Source: Roseimaritima multifibrata (GTDB taxonomy: Bacteria > Planctomycetota > Planctomycetia > Pirellulales > Pirellulaceae). Taken from it: a stretch of DNA of 64,000 nucleotides. Under the pieces are notes generated by a model that had not been told where the DNA came from, made no database searches, and worked only from the letters and a program-made list of their open reading frames with translations. Both the position numbers and the translations under genes were made by a program. Of the stretch, positions 45,706 to 55,813 are shown one piece after another. The stretch's first letter is position 1; every line of letters begins with the position of its first letter. The stretch spans positions 186,001-250,000 of the forward strand of contig NZ_CP036262.1 in the NCBI RefSeq assembly GCF_007741495.1. The letters run 5' to 3'.

Positions 45706-47838
45706 TCACCGTCTTGTGGCGAGAGGTAAACGAGTGATTCGATCGCCCGTTGGGGCTAGCGCGACCGGTGGGATCGCCTTTGGTAAATCGCTTTTCGCAA
45801 ACAGGTATCCAAGGCCATGGCTGGCGTTATATAGTTTTCTCGCGGTAGCGATTCTTTGTTTGCAGACGGTTTCAGGCACCTTGGCAGAGGCCCATGGAAA
45901 GGTCTCAAAGGTTCCGTTATCTCGAAGGCAGACTGTCCCGTCGGCAAACATCACGTAGTCCGTTCCGACGGCGATGAAAGCTTTCTTGCGGCGAAATAGG
46001 TCCTGCCCGAGCGACTTGTATTGATAACCTTGCGGGGCAAGTAATTGTGTCAAGGTCGGAGTGATGTCGCAGTGTCCGCCAACGACGTTCTCGGCAAATT
46101 TCTTGCCTTTTAGGATCTTCGGTCCGTACAGGATTAGCGGGACGGCGGAATGTTCATAAACACGGTTGTCTTTAGTGAAAGGCTGGCGGCCGAAGTGATC
46201 TCCGGTAATTACGAATAGTGCTCGAGGGAACCGTTTGGCCATCTTGTCGACAAATTTGCCCAGGCAGCGATCGGTATATTTTAGATGTCCGTAGGCAATC
46301 CGGCGACTTGCTTCGTCATGATTTTGGTCGCTGCGAAGTTCAGGAGGATAAGGGGGGACCACGCAGTCGACCGCTTCTAAATCCATGTCGTAAGGAGCGT
46401 GATAGGATTGCGTGTAGACGACGTTGAAAGTCGGTTTGTTGAAATCCAGTTTTTCAATAAAGTTGTATAGGGTTTGGTCGTGCAGCGTGTGGTGATTGGT
46501 TTCACCACCATGCTTGATATCCTGAGTGAAATAGCTTTTTTCAAAACCTTGCTCGGTTACCATACGATCACCAACGATCGTATGCCCGCTGAATGCATTG
46601 ATGCTTCTTGTTTGGTACCCCAGGTCTTGCATGATGGTAACCATCGACGTGGGGAGTCGCTTCTGCTGATACTTGTCGGTTTGATGAAGGCCTTGGATGG
46701 TCGCAATGTAGGAATCGACCGATGTGTTGGCAGCCGGTAGGAAGCGTCGAACATGAAGCCCTGCTTTCGCCAGACGACGTCCCTCCGGGACAAGGTTTAG
46801 TTGGTGGTACTGCGGTAGAAACGGCCAGGCGTCATAGCTTTCAAGAAATAGCATGAACACATGGCTGGGGGGGCCATTTGGGTTTCCTTCGGCAACTCGG
46901 TCGAGGACAGGGTGTTCCCACCCTTGAACCTCGGGTCCTTGGGTGAGTCGCGAAGGGAAGGCTGAAGAAGCCGGCACCATTTGGTGGTCGCTCGCTGCGC
47001 TAGCTTGGGTAAGTTCCGCCAAGATGGCGACCGATTCGGATGATTTTTGCTGCACCAAGAAGCGTTTGCCAAACTCATTGTTTTTTACCGCACATCGCTC
47101 TTTCCATGCGCATTTTATCGCAAAATAGGGATTGAGCACCGCTTGGTTTAGGCACCACTGCGAAGTGACACAAGCGTCACGATACATGATTGGGCGTGGG
47201 CCGGGCGATCCTCGCAGCAGCATGGGCGTAAGGATCCCCAGCAGAAGGACGGCTGCGACGCGGGGACGAAAGTCTTGGCACTGAAATGAACACCAATCGG
47301 CTAGTTTTGATGGTCGCCCGTTCAGCCATACGGCTCCCGCTGCTATCCCCAGCGAAAGCACAGCACCGATCGGCAGTTTCCATAGCAGTCCGTATTCTTC
47401 AACCGCGATCGAATAGATTAGGCCCAGGTTCCCATCCAAAATGTCGAACATCCGAACATTGTAGGTTTCGCCGAATGCCTGGAAGTAATTTAGGCTGCCG
47501 AACCACAGTGGCGGGTACGAGACTGCAAACAGGACGACGACAACATTTCGGTAGAGTGTCGAAATTCGATAGGCACTTTTCCATTGGAAGAACAGCACCA
47601 TCATGACCATCGCGGGGAGAACCGCATAAGTCGCGACAACGGCATCCATTCTTAAGCCTTGCAACATCGCAATGGCAACATCTGCCGCTGTCCCGGTCTC
47701 GCTCCAGTAATCCTGCAAGCAAAACATCCAGGTAATGCGTCCCAGAGAAAGGAGAGCGACCAAGCTAAACAGGACTCGGAAATTCCGAGCTTGCTCAGCG
47801 ATGCCACGCTGAAACCATGTCATGTGGCGCATTTTCAA
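45706..47838 (-). CDS. LTA-synthase-like membrane phosphoglycerol transferase family protein
   Basis: 710 residues. About five N-terminal membrane helices (e.g. LFSLVALLSLGRITWMFCL, TYAVLPAMVMMVLFFQW) are followed by a periplasmic alkaline-phosphatase/sulfatase fold domain from about 310. The metal nucleophile position is Thr372 in AANTSVDS, as in LtaS/MdoB (not the Cys/Ser of sulfatases); further motifs are FVITGDHFG and VPLILYGPKI. Family enzymes transfer glycerol phosphate or phosphoethanolamine from phospholipids. The substrate in a planctomycete envelope is unknown. Single gene convergent with the UbiB gene. Confidence 0.85.
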   Translation of the reverse strand: MKMRHMTWFQRGIAEQARNFRVLFSLVALLSLGRITWMFCLQDYWSETGTAADVAIAMLQGLRMDAVVATYAVLPAMVMMVLFFQWKSAYRISTLYRNVVVVLFAVSYPPLWFGSLNYFQAFGETYNVRMFDILDGNLGLIYSIAVEEYGLLWKLPIGAVLSLGIAAGAVWLNGRPSKLADWCSFQCQDFRPRVAAVLLLGILTPMLLRGSPGPRPIMYRDACVTSQWCLNQAVLNPYFAIKCAWKERCAVKNNEFGKRFLVQQKSSESVAILAELTQASAASDHQMVPASSAFPSRLTQGPEVQGWEHPVLDRVAEGNPNGPPSHVFMLFLESYDAWPFLPQYHQLNLVPEGRRLAKAGLHVRRFLPAANTSVDSYIATIQGLHQTDKYQQKRLPTSMVTIMQDLGYQTRSINAFSGHTIVGDRMVTEQGFEKSYFTQDIKHGGETNHHTLHDQTLYNFIEKLDFNKPTFNVVYTQSYHAPYDMDLEAVDCVVPPYPPELRSDQNHDEASRRIAYGHLKYTDRCLGKFVDKMAKRFPRALFVITGDHFGRQPFTKDNRVYEHSAVPLILYGPKILKGKKFAENVVGGHCDITPTLTQLLAPQGYQYKSLGQDLFRRKKAFIAVGTDYVMFADGTVCLRDNGTFETFPWASAKVPETVCKQRIATARKLYNASHGLGYLFAKSDLPKAIPPVALAPTGDRITRLPLATRR

Positions 47839-48369
47839 GAAACTCCAAAACGATAACGATGCAGTGCCTCAGGAGTCGCCGTACGATTCCATCCTGGGTT
47901 GTTCGGTCCCCCAGCAGGACTGGTTTGTTAAGGAGTGATTCGGCGAGATTTAACCGGAATGATTAGTGATTTCTGCAAAAACAGAAAAACTGTTAAGCTG
48001 CGGGCGTGAGTCTTCGGCCCGTGAACGGTTCGTGCTGCCGGTTGTTAGGCGAATCGACATTAGGACCCGGGCCGTCAACGCGGCCTGAAAAGAGGGCGCT
48101 CGATGCACCGGGGAATCTGGGGAGTCCCGTTGGCTTGAGGGGCGCCTGTTTCGTAGGAAAGACTACGCAGCGACGAAGCTCAATTGTGTCGTCGTTCTGC
48201 CGCTTGCAGATGTTTCGACACTTTTATTGGTGAGCTCTCGCTTGCCGCAAAATCGAGCTCGACGAGTTCGGCTAGCGACGACGGTCGGGCTAGCGGAGTG
48301 GTTGGGTTCGTCGACTCGATTTGAGCGTATGTTGTGTGGCAGCAGCCACCGAGCAAAGGCATTAGCAGA
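47839..48369. other. Intergenic region, nothing recognised
   Basis: 530 bases with a GC-rich segment at 48000-48160 containing short inverted repeats; no gene or known RNA recognised. Confidence 0.4.
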
Positions 48370-48753
48370 TCATTCGGCGTCTGCGTCGGGAGATTCTTCT
48401 GTGGCAGGCTCTCCCGCGTGCATTTGAGGTTGTAGTTCCTCCAGTAACTTCGTTGCAATCGCTTTGCGTTTTGCTGGCGTTGCGGCTTGCAGTTCGGCCA
48501 GTCCTGATTCGAGGATGTCGGCTCGCTTGGGATCGGTTTCGCGGACCTTTTCGACCAGGACGGGATAGCCCATCGATTCGCTACCGATAGCCTGTCCTTC
48601 TGCATAGCGTGTTAGCAACGAGCGAGGCTCGGACAGCGGGTCGTTGGCAGCGTTGACTTGAATCGTTTGTTCTTTAACGCCCCCGCCGCAACCGACAGCA
48701 AGCGGCACTAGCAGCAATCCGGCGGTCGCCAATAATAGAGAGTATGATTTCAT
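48370..48753 (-). CDS. Small lipoprotein
   Basis: 127 residues with a signal peptide ending in lipobox LAVGC, then CGGGVKEQ. The rest is helical and acidic (LAELQAATPAKRKAIATKLLEELQ), unrecognised. It starts 26 bases after the DUF1559 pseudopilin stop on the same strand. In planctomycetes a short lipoprotein following a DUF1559 gene is common, so the pair probably works together at the envelope. Confidence 0.75.
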   Translation of the reverse strand: MKSYSLLLATAGLLLVPLAVGCGGGVKEQTIQVNAANDPLSEPRSLLTRYAEGQAIGSESMGYPVLVEKVRETDPKRADILESGLAELQAATPAKRKAIATKLLEELQPQMHAGEPATEESPDADAE

Positions 48754-48779
48754 CGTTGTTTACCTTGATTGGATGATTC

Positions 48780-49838
48780 TTATAATTCGCCTAATGGTTG
48801 CCCATCACGACGATTGCCCAGGCGTTGGAAGGTCAGCAGGTTGATGGTCTCGGTGATGAAGCGAACCGAACCGTCACCCAGCACTGCGTTAACACCACCG
48901 GGATGCATACTCCGTGGAGGCACAATCCCAACACCCCAGTCATGGGCACCGCCGGGACAGCAGTCTCCGCCGGTTGTTGGGTATTCCCAGTTTGGCGGAG
49001 CGGCGGTCGTGAGAGTCGATTGACCGGCACCGTACCATCCCCACATGGTTCCATTGTTGGACCGCACTCCCGAAGCGCTGTCACGTGCTGCAATTCCAAT
49101 CGCTTGCAGTTCCGCTTGGGTGGGGAAGTCTTTGTCGACAACCGCGTTGAAGGGACCGTTGCTGGAGTAAAAGAAATCGAACGGGTACTGGCCCGATGAT
49201 CCCGTTGCGCCGGAGCCGGACAGTAGTTCCGATGCCAGCAGGGTGTTGGACAACCCGTCGGTAACATCGCTCATACGCATCGCTTCGGAATAGGCGATCA
49301 TTCCATTGAATCGAGTTCCTGCCCAAACGGTTTCGGTCCGGCTGCCTGTGCTCCAGCCATAATTAACCCCTGGTCCATCCCAACCGTTGGGGTGCGTCCC
49401 ACGGCGTGGAGCGGCCAACGCCGATGGGCATTTGTAGCCGTCGATCGGGGTGTTGAAGAGTGTTCCATAAAAGAAACTCCATCGCTGGCCTTCCGTCAAA
49501 GAGCTATCCATGATTTTGGCTTGCCCTTGATCGTAGAGATTGTTTTGTTCGATGTATGGCAAGATATGGAAATTGGCACTTGCGGCCTCCCATGCATTCG
49601 GGCCGATTTTCGTGTAGTTCTTAGGGAATTCACGAAGGGTGTCGTGGAAATTATGACTCGCCAACCCCAATTGCTTGAGGTTATTGGAACACTGCATTCG
49701 CCGGGCCGCTTCACGGGCCGCTTGCACTGCAGGAAGTAGAAGCCCGACTAAGACTCCAATAATCGCAATCACAACTAACAGCTCGACAAGCGTAAAAGCT
49801 TGTCGACCATTACGTGACAGTGGTTTCATGGTTGACAT
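48780..49838 (-). CDS. DUF1559 protein with prepilin-type N-terminus
   Basis: 352 residues. A type IV prepilin/pseudopilin N-terminal methylation motif (AFTLVELLVVIAIIGVL) is followed by AAREAARRMQCSNNLKQLGL and the DUF1559 body, ending in the H-x9-DG motif (MHPGGVNAVLGDGSVRF). These proteins occur in large paralogous sets in planctomycetes and are processed by prepilin peptidase; function is unknown. The AGGAG site is 7 bases before the ATG. It is transcribed with the small lipoprotein gene downstream. Confidence 0.95.
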   Translation of the reverse strand: MSTMKPLSRNGRQAFTLVELLVVIAIIGVLVGLLLPAVQAAREAARRMQCSNNLKQLGLASHNFHDTLREFPKNYTKIGPNAWEAASANFHILPYIEQNNLYDQGQAKIMDSSLTEGQRWSFFYGTLFNTPIDGYKCPSALAAPRRGTHPNGWDGPGVNYGWSTGSRTETVWAGTRFNGMIAYSEAMRMSDVTDGLSNTLLASELLSGSGATGSSGQYPFDFFYSSNGPFNAVVDKDFPTQAELQAIGIAARDSASGVRSNNGTMWGWYGAGQSTLTTAAPPNWEYPTTGGDCCPGGAHDWGVGIVPPRSMHPGGVNAVLGDGSVRFITETINLLTFQRLGNRRDGQPLGEL

Positions 49839-50475
49839 GAATAAGCTCCTGGTACGGTGGGATGATTATGGCGGGATACCTATGGTGAGATAAAACACTG
49901 TTGTGGCGTCTCTCGGGGGAGAGTAAGCACCCTAAAGTAGCAAGGGCGAAATGCTATTTCAAGTTAATTTGCAATCGCCTGCCCCTTTTAGAAAAGAAGA
50001 GAGGGCAGATAACGGGCGGGAGGGCCGTTAATTGTTTGACGCTATGACAGGCTTCCTACCATCTTTTTTATGCAACCGTTGGCAGGCGGGAGCTTGGATC
50101 GGGTGCGTGTTCTGGATACCCGTCGGCTTGAATGAGGCTTGGAAGCGTAGGTCAAAAGATGTGTAAGCGTCTTGCAGTCTCCTATGCCAGGATTCCATGC
50201 GGATGCCGCGTCATCACGTCGAAGAAACGTTCATGTGCTCCCTTTTTGGGGGGCGACATGTAGTCATCGCAGGCTGCGAATGGGGGCCTTTGGGTGTGCG
50301 GATACGCGCTCTTTGGTCTGCTAAACCGTTTGCTGGCCGTGGTTTGTGAATCTATGCGGCTGGTGGGATATCTTTGGAAGCCTGTCGTTTTTGCGTCCGA
50401 TAGGGTGAGTATCAATAAGCGCGGTTGCAAAAACGTCCGCACAATTCAGCTTCAGCATTAGGGTAGTACATCAGA
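49839..50475. other. Divergent intergenic region
   Basis: 640 bases between divergent genes, so it contains both promoters, not localised by eye. No gene or repeat recognised. Confidence 0.4.
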
Positions 50476-51558
50476 GTGACTAGATACTTAACGACCATGC
50501 TTTTGGCATCCGCGGCAATTGTCATTTCGGCTTCATTGGCCAATGCAAGTGATTTGTTCAGTCACAATACGTGCGACGACGCTTCTTTTAAAACCGTTTG
50601 CTGCGATGAGAGTTGCGACTCGTTATACGACTGCGACTCGTGTGAGTCTTGTGATTCGTGCGGCGTTTGTGGAGCCAGCGGCCTGAGTTGCGATTGCCTG
50701 GGCCGTATGAAGCTTTTAGGTTTCATTAAACCAAGCGATCGTTGCTTTGATGATTTCATCAGCCCGATGATCAATTTTGTGTTCTTTGAAGACCCGCGTA
50801 CATTGAGCGAGATCCGTCCGATCTTTGTGCACCACAATCTGCCCGACAGCGTCGGCAGTTTGGGGCTTCCCGGCGGCTCCGTCCAGTTGTATGCGATGCA
50901 GGTTCGAGTCGCATTGTCGGAACGTCTGAGTTTGATCGCCGTCAAAGACGGCTACGTTGTGGCCAACATGGATCCAGGTCCGCTAGACACCCTGCTGAAC
51001 GACGGTTGGGCTGCGGTTACGGCGGGTTTGAAATACAACTTGGTTAGAGACACTTGTCGTGGACGATTGGCATCGGTCGGTTTTACTTATGAAATTCCGA
51101 TTGGTTCGCAGCGCACCTTACAAGATGTCGGCGATGGTGAATTCCATGTCTTTGGAACGGCTGGCCAACGTTTGTTGAACGGCAACGCTCACTTCCTGAC
51201 GAGCGTAGGTTATCGCTTTCCTGTCGACCGCGAAGCTCAGACGACTTCGATCCATTGGTCGAATCACCTTGATTATCGCGTAACCGATCGGCTGTATTTG
51301 TTCACGGAACTGGCTTGGTGGCACTGGACGGAATCCGCCACCGGAGCTGGTGCATTGCCGTTGGGCGTCGCGGGGCAAGACTTGTTCAATTTGTCCAGTA
51401 GCAATGTCGAGGGGAACAACCTGGTCACGCAGAACGTTGGCCTGAAGTTCAAGCCAAAGAGCAACACCGAAATCGGTTTGGCCTATGAATTTCCGTTGTC
51501 CGATTTTAAAGACATCATTCAAGACCGTGTCCAAGTCGATTTGATCTACCGCTACTAG
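50476..51558 (+). CDS. Outer-membrane beta-barrel-like protein with Cys-rich N-terminus
   Basis: 360 residues from a GTG at 50476, or an ATG at 50497. After the signal peptide (LLASAAIVISASLANA) comes a very Cys-rich region of about 45 residues (VCCDESCDSLYDCDSCESCD, then CGVCGASGLSCDCLG) with alternating Asp/Glu. The remainder has amphipathic strands with aromatic ends (VQLYAMQVRVALSERLSLIA, TAGLKYNLV, VGLKFKPKSNTEIGLAYEF) and closes in VQVDLIYRY, as outer-membrane barrels do. The Cys stretch may bind metal or cross-link on the cell surface. Single gene followed by one copy of the array-3 hairpin. Confidence 0.75.
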   Translation: MTRYLTTMLLASAAIVISASLANASDLFSHNTCDDASFKTVCCDESCDSLYDCDSCESCDSCGVCGASGLSCDCLGRMKLLGFIKPSDRCFDDFISPMINFVFFEDPRTLSEIRPIFVHHNLPDSVGSLGLPGGSVQLYAMQVRVALSERLSLIAVKDGYVVANMDPGPLDTLLNDGWAAVTAGLKYNLVRDTCRGRLASVGFTYEIPIGSQRTLQDVGDGEFHVFGTAGQRLLNGNAHFLTSVGYRFPVDREAQTTSIHWSNHLDYRVTDRLYLFTELAWWHWTESATGAGALPLGVAGQDLFNLSSSNVEGNNLVTQNVGLKFKPKSNTEIGLAYEFPLSDFKDIIQDRVQVDLIYRY

Positions 51559-51578
51559 CCCAGTGCCATCCATTTTCT

Positions 51579-51656
51579 TAGCGGAACGGCGCGAGCCGTC
51601 CGGCAATCGCATCGAAACCACAATGAATTTGCCGGTCGGCTTGTGCCGATCCGCTA
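51579..51656. repeat. Single copy of the array-3 hairpin
   Basis: TAGCGGAACGGCGCGAGCCG with CGGCTTGTGCCGATCCGCTA inverted downstream; 21 bases after the barrel-protein stop. Could act as a terminator or stability hairpin. Confidence 0.8.
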
Positions 51657-51718
51657 GGAAATCCGCCCGCAGATGCCAAAGTCGATGGCCTTGCCGGTAC
51701 CAGAGTCACACTCTGTTC

Positions 51719-53164
51719 CTATAAGATGATTTCCTTCACGACTCGGCTTGGTTCCACGCCGGTTAGTTTTTGGTCCAGCCCCTGGAAAGGGAAAGTTAAC
51801 CGTGTGTGGTCGACGCCCAATAGGTGGAGCATCGTGGCGTGTAGGTCGCGTACGTGGACGGGATCTTCGACGACGTTGTAGCTAAAGTCATCGGTTGTGC
51901 CGTACGTCATTCCGCCTCGGACTCCACCACCGGCCAACCAGGCAGTAAAGCAGCGGGGATGGTGGTCGCGGCCGTAATTGTCCAGTGTTAATTGACCCTG
52001 CCCGTAAACGGTCCTGCCGAATTCGCCTGCGAAGACGACGAGGGTGTCTTCTAGCAGTCCATGCCGCTGGAGGTCTTCAAGCAACGCAGCGGTCGGTTGG
52101 TCGACGTCGCGGCATTGCCCTTCTAGGTTTTCGGGCAATCGCGTGTGGTGATCCCAGCCTCGATGGAACAGTTGGATGAAGCGAACGTCTCGCTGGGCCA
52201 TTCTTCGAGCCAGCAGACAATTTCTGGCGTACGAACCTGGTTTGTCGATGTCGGGTCCGTACATCTCGAGCGTCTCTTTTGACTCGTCCGATATGTCCGT
52301 TAGCTCGGGGACCGAGGACTGCATCCGGAACGCCATCTCTTGCTGGGCGATCGTGGTCTGGATTTCGGGGTCGCCGATTTCTGAAAAATGTTTGCGGTTG
52401 ATGTCGCCAAGCGAATCGAGCATCCGCCTGCGAATTTCAGAATCGATGCCGTTCGGGTTCGATAGGAACAACACCGGATCGCCGGTCGCTTGGAAGCTGG
52501 ATCCTTGGTGTTTCGATGGCAGGAAGCCACTCCCCCAAAGCCGCGAGTAGAGAGCCTGGACATTTACCTTGCCGCTCCAGGTTGCCGACGACATCACAAC
52601 ATAGTCGGGAAGATCGCGGTTCATCGACCCGAGGCCGTAACTCAGCCACGCTCCCATGCTCGGTTTGCCAGCGATCTCCGACCCGGTGCAAAACGAGGTC
52701 TTGCCGGGGTCGTGGTTGATGGCATCGGTATGCATCGAACGAATCATGCACAGGTTGTCGGTCTGCTTTTTAAGGTGCGGCAACAGTTCGCTCATCCATA
52801 GCCCGCTTTGACCGGCCTGCGCAAACTGGAATTTTGAAGGCGCGATTAGTTGTTCTTTACCAAGGGTCATGGCGGTGACGCGTTGCCCGTTGCTTACCGA
52901 TTTTGGAAGTTCTGTCTTGAACAGTTTTTGCAAGTCAGGCTTGTAATCAAATAAGTCCAGTTGGCTGGGGGCACCGGCCATGAACAGAAAAATCACTCGT
53001 TTGGCTTTTGGCGCAAAGTGAGTCCCTTTCGTTTCCGCGGTCTCGGAAGCATGAGTTGCCCCCGGGATCAACGAAGCGAGTGCCGACGTACCGAGTCCCA
53101 TCCCTGTGTTGGTTAGGAATCGACGACGCGACTGTAATAGCTGGGATTGCTGATGTGGCGTCAT
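51719..53164 (-). CDS. DUF1501 family Tat-exported protein
   Basis: 481 residues. A twin-arginine signal-like start ([20 protein letters not shown]) is followed by the DUF1501 body with sulfatase-fold features: [43 protein letters not shown] and [15 protein letters not shown], and the C-terminal [19 protein letters not shown]1501 genes are almost always linked to PSD1 genes in planctomycetes; the function of the pair is unknown. It starts 3 bases after the PSD1 stop, so the two are one transcription unit. Confidence 0.95.
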   Translation of the reverse strand: MTPHQQSQLLQSRRRFLTNTGMGLGTSALASLIPGATHASETAETKGTHFAPKAKRVIFLFMAGAPSQLDLFDYKPDLQKLFKTELPKSVSNGQRVTAMTLGKEQLIAPSKFQFAQAGQSGLWMSELLPHLKKQTDNLCMIRSMHTDAINHDPGKTSFCTGSEIAGKPSMGAWLSYGLGSMNRDLPDYVVMSSATWSGKVNVQALYSRLWGSGFLPSKHQGSSFQATGDPVLFLSNPNGIDSEIRRRMLDSLGDINRKHFSEIGDPEIQTTIAQQEMAFRMQSSVPELTDISDESKETLEMYGPDIDKPGSYARNCLLARRMAQRDVRFIQLFHRGWDHHTRLPENLEGQCRDVDQPTAALLEDLQRHGLLEDTLVVFAGEFGRTVYGQGQLTLDNYGRDHHPRCFTAWLAGGGVRGGMTYGTTDDFSYNVVEDPVHVRDLHATMLHLLGVDHTRLTFPFQGLDQKLTGVEPSRVVKEIIL

Positions 53165-53167
53165 GGG

Positions 53168-55666
53168 TCAGTCCAAAGTCTTGGTGATGTCAAGGTTGTA
53201 GAGAGTGTTGGCAACCACCGTCCAGGTTGCCAGTTCCGCTTGCCGTTTGGCGTCATCGATGTCGGTTCCAGCAACGCCAGTTCCCTGGCATAGCTGCTGA
53301 GCAAGTTCCGGGTGCTGGCCATACCTTTTCATCAGATCAGCCACCAAAGATTCGATCGCCTTGTTTTCTATTTCGTCGGGTTCGCGAAGGGTGATGGTTT
53401 GCCAAAGGTGATCGACGCGGGATTTCGTGTCAGGGGACTGCTCGATCGTATCCTTTGCCAGTTTGCACGCCGCTTTGAGGTATTCCGGTTCGTTCAGCAG
53501 TAGCAACGCCTGCGATGGCGTATTGGTTCGCTCGCGGCGTGCGACGCAGTAATCGCGGTTCGGTGCGTTCAAAATCGTCATCTGCGGCGGAGGCATCGCT
53601 CGCTTCCAGAATGTGTAGAGGCTACGCCGATAGATCGCGTCGCCTTTGTCTGGGCTAAATACTTCGCCGGTCATGGAAACGGTTTTCCAGAGTCCAGCAG
53701 GTTGGGGAGGTTTGACGCTGGGGCCGTACATTTCGGGCGACAGCAGGCCACTGGTAGCAAGGATTTGGTCACGGATCATTTCGGCATCCATCCGGTATCG
53801 CGAGCCACGTGCAAGCAAGCGATTTTCGGGGTCCGCTTTGAAAATGTCAGGCGCCGCGACCGAGGATTGTCGATAGGTCTTGGACATGACAATTTCCTTG
53901 ATCAACGCTTTGGTGTCCCAGCCTGATTGCACGAAAGAAACGGCCAGGTAATCAAGCAATGCCGGGTGACTAGGGACCTCCCCCTGCCCGCCGAAGTCTT
54001 CAGAGGTTTTGACCAATCCAACGCCAAAGAACTGTTGCCAATATCGGTTCACGGCAACGCGAGCGGTCAACGGATGGTTCGGATCGACAAACCAATTTGC
54101 CAGATCCATTCGTGTCGCGATTTCACCCTGTGTCTGCATGGGCGGCAGGAAGCCAGGAGTCCCGCGTTGAACCTGTTCGCCGGGGGCATCGTATTCGCCG
54201 CGGACCAGTAGGTAAGTTGGACGCGGTTCCTTGCGTTCTCGCATCACCATTGCCCCTGGAATTGATTGTTCCAGTTGCTCACGCGATTTCTTGGTTTGGT
54301 TTTGCTGTGAGGTCAGTTCTTTTACTTTCGACGTTTCCTCTTTCGCGTCGCCCTGCTCTGCTTTCGCTTTCGCGATCTTCTTGTCCAGTTCGTTTATCCG
54401 CTGAGTGTACTCTTGTAGCTTTTTCTGCTGTTCCGGCGTCGCTAGGGAAATGAATGGTGCCTGCAGGCCCTTGGCGGGACTTCGGACGGTCTCGGGAGCG
54501 GCATCAATATTGTTGAAGAATGCGTATAGTGAGTAAAAGTCTTTCTGCGTGATCGGATCGTACTTGTGGTCGTGGCACTGGGCGCACTGCACCGTTAATC
54601 CCATGAACGTGGTGCCGACCGAAGCGACTCGGTCCAGAACGTTTTTGTAGAAGCTTTCTTCGGGAAGTGCCGTGCCACGATCAATGATCAGGTGCAAGCG
54701 GTTGAACCCGGATGCGATCAGTTGGTCGGTAGTTGGTTCAGGATATAGGTCACCGGCAAGTTGGTACTTGAGGAAGTCATCGTAACCAAGGTTTTCGTTA
54801 AATGATCGGATGACCCAGTCGCGGTAGGCCACGTGATTGCGGTAGAAATCTTTGTGCATCCCATTGGTGTCAGCGAATCGAACAAGGTCCAGCCAGTACC
54901 TTGCCAGGTGTTCGCCAAAAGCTTCGCTGGCGATCAGGCGATCGACGAGGGTTTCCCATACTTGGTCGTGGGGGTGGTTTTCCCAGTCACTAACAAATTG
55001 GGTTGTTTCTTCTAGCGTGGGCGGCAGTCCTGTCAGACCGAGCGTCACGCGTCGAATCAGGGTTCGCGGATCGGCTTCGGTTGCGGGCTGCAATCCTTTC
55101 GATCCCAGTTTGGTAGCGACGAACTGATCGATCGGATTGGTCGTGGATTTATCGTTGTTTACATTGCCCAGTGCTGCGGCCGCTGGCGGAGTGAAAGCCC
55201 AGAAGGTTTCGTAGTTTGCCCCCGCTTCGATCCAGTCGCGAATTAGTTGTTGCTCGGCCTTCGTCAACGAAGGTTTGTGAGAGTTTGGTGGTGGCATGAT
55301 TTCATCTTCGTCTTCGGACGAAATGCGACGCCATACTTCACTCTCCTCTGCGGATCCCGGTTCGATCGCCCAGGCAAGGGCTCCCTCGTCTCCGTCTGGA
55401 ATGTCTAATCGCAAATCGGCTTTTCGCGATTCGATGTCCGGTCCGTGGCAGGAGAAGCATCGGTCGGAAAGAATCGGGCGGATCTGCTGATTGAATGAAA
55501 TCGCTGACGAGCTGTCCTCGGCGGCCTGGAGATGGCAGCCAAGAAGGGCGAAAACTAGAAGGAGGACAAGGGGCGATCTGCTGGGGGCCAGTCGAGCCTG
55601 CCACGAGGCAACGTGAGATCGTCGGTCGGGAAGCCAGCAACGAAAAGCATCGTAAGCCATGGTCAT
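53168..55666 (-). CDS. PSD1 protein: PSCyt1, DUF1549 and DUF1553 domains
   Basis: 832 residues. A signal region with lipobox-like ALLGC precedes a PSCyt1 cytochrome-c-like module (SFNQQIRPILSDRCFSCHG, with the CxxCH haem motif, then SRKADLRLD). DUF1549 lies at about 160-370 (NPIDQFVATKLGSKGL; LARYWLDLVRFADTNG; VQCAQCHDHKYDP, another CxxCH), and DUF1553 at about 510-790 (LANWFVDPNHPLTARVAVNR; SDRAFA-like tail YCVARRERTNTPSQALLLLN). A coiled-coil segment lies in the middle (DKKIAKAKAEQGD). A planctomycete hallmark; a periplasmic redox or polysaccharide-related role is suspected for the family. Confidence 0.95.
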   Translation of the reverse strand: MTMAYDAFRCWLPDRRSHVASWQARLAPSRSPLVLLLVFALLGCHLQAAEDSSSAISFNQQIRPILSDRCFSCHGPDIESRKADLRLDIPDGDEGALAWAIEPGSAEESEVWRRISSEDEDEIMPPPNSHKPSLTKAEQQLIRDWIEAGANYETFWAFTPPAAAALGNVNNDKSTTNPIDQFVATKLGSKGLQPATEADPRTLIRRVTLGLTGLPPTLEETTQFVSDWENHPHDQVWETLVDRLIASEAFGEHLARYWLDLVRFADTNGMHKDFYRNHVAYRDWVIRSFNENLGYDDFLKYQLAGDLYPEPTTDQLIASGFNRLHLIIDRGTALPEESFYKNVLDRVASVGTTFMGLTVQCAQCHDHKYDPITQKDFYSLYAFFNNIDAAPETVRSPAKGLQAPFISLATPEQQKKLQEYTQRINELDKKIAKAKAEQGDAKEETSKVKELTSQQNQTKKSREQLEQSIPGAMVMRERKEPRPTYLLVRGEYDAPGEQVQRGTPGFLPPMQTQGEIATRMDLANWFVDPNHPLTARVAVNRYWQQFFGVGLVKTSEDFGGQGEVPSHPALLDYLAVSFVQSGWDTKALIKEIVMSKTYRQSSVAAPDIFKADPENRLLARGSRYRMDAEMIRDQILATSGLLSPEMYGPSVKPPQPAGLWKTVSMTGEVFSPDKGDAIYRRSLYTFWKRAMPPPQMTILNAPNRDYCVARRERTNTPSQALLLLNEPEYLKAACKLAKDTIEQSPDTKSRVDHLWQTITLREPDEIENKAIESLVADLMKRYGQHPELAQQLCQGTGVAGTDIDDAKRQAELATWTVVANTLYNLDITKTLD

Positions 55667-55813
55667 CTCGTGAGTGTTTTTAGAGGGCGCATCACCGGAT
55701 TATACCTCAACTTTCGGTGCCGACCCGACATTTGGTAGACTTGAGGATTGCGGCGAAGTCCGTTCACTTTTCCGTTCTGCCTTGCTTCTCTTTTCAGTGA
55801 AATCCGTTCCCCC

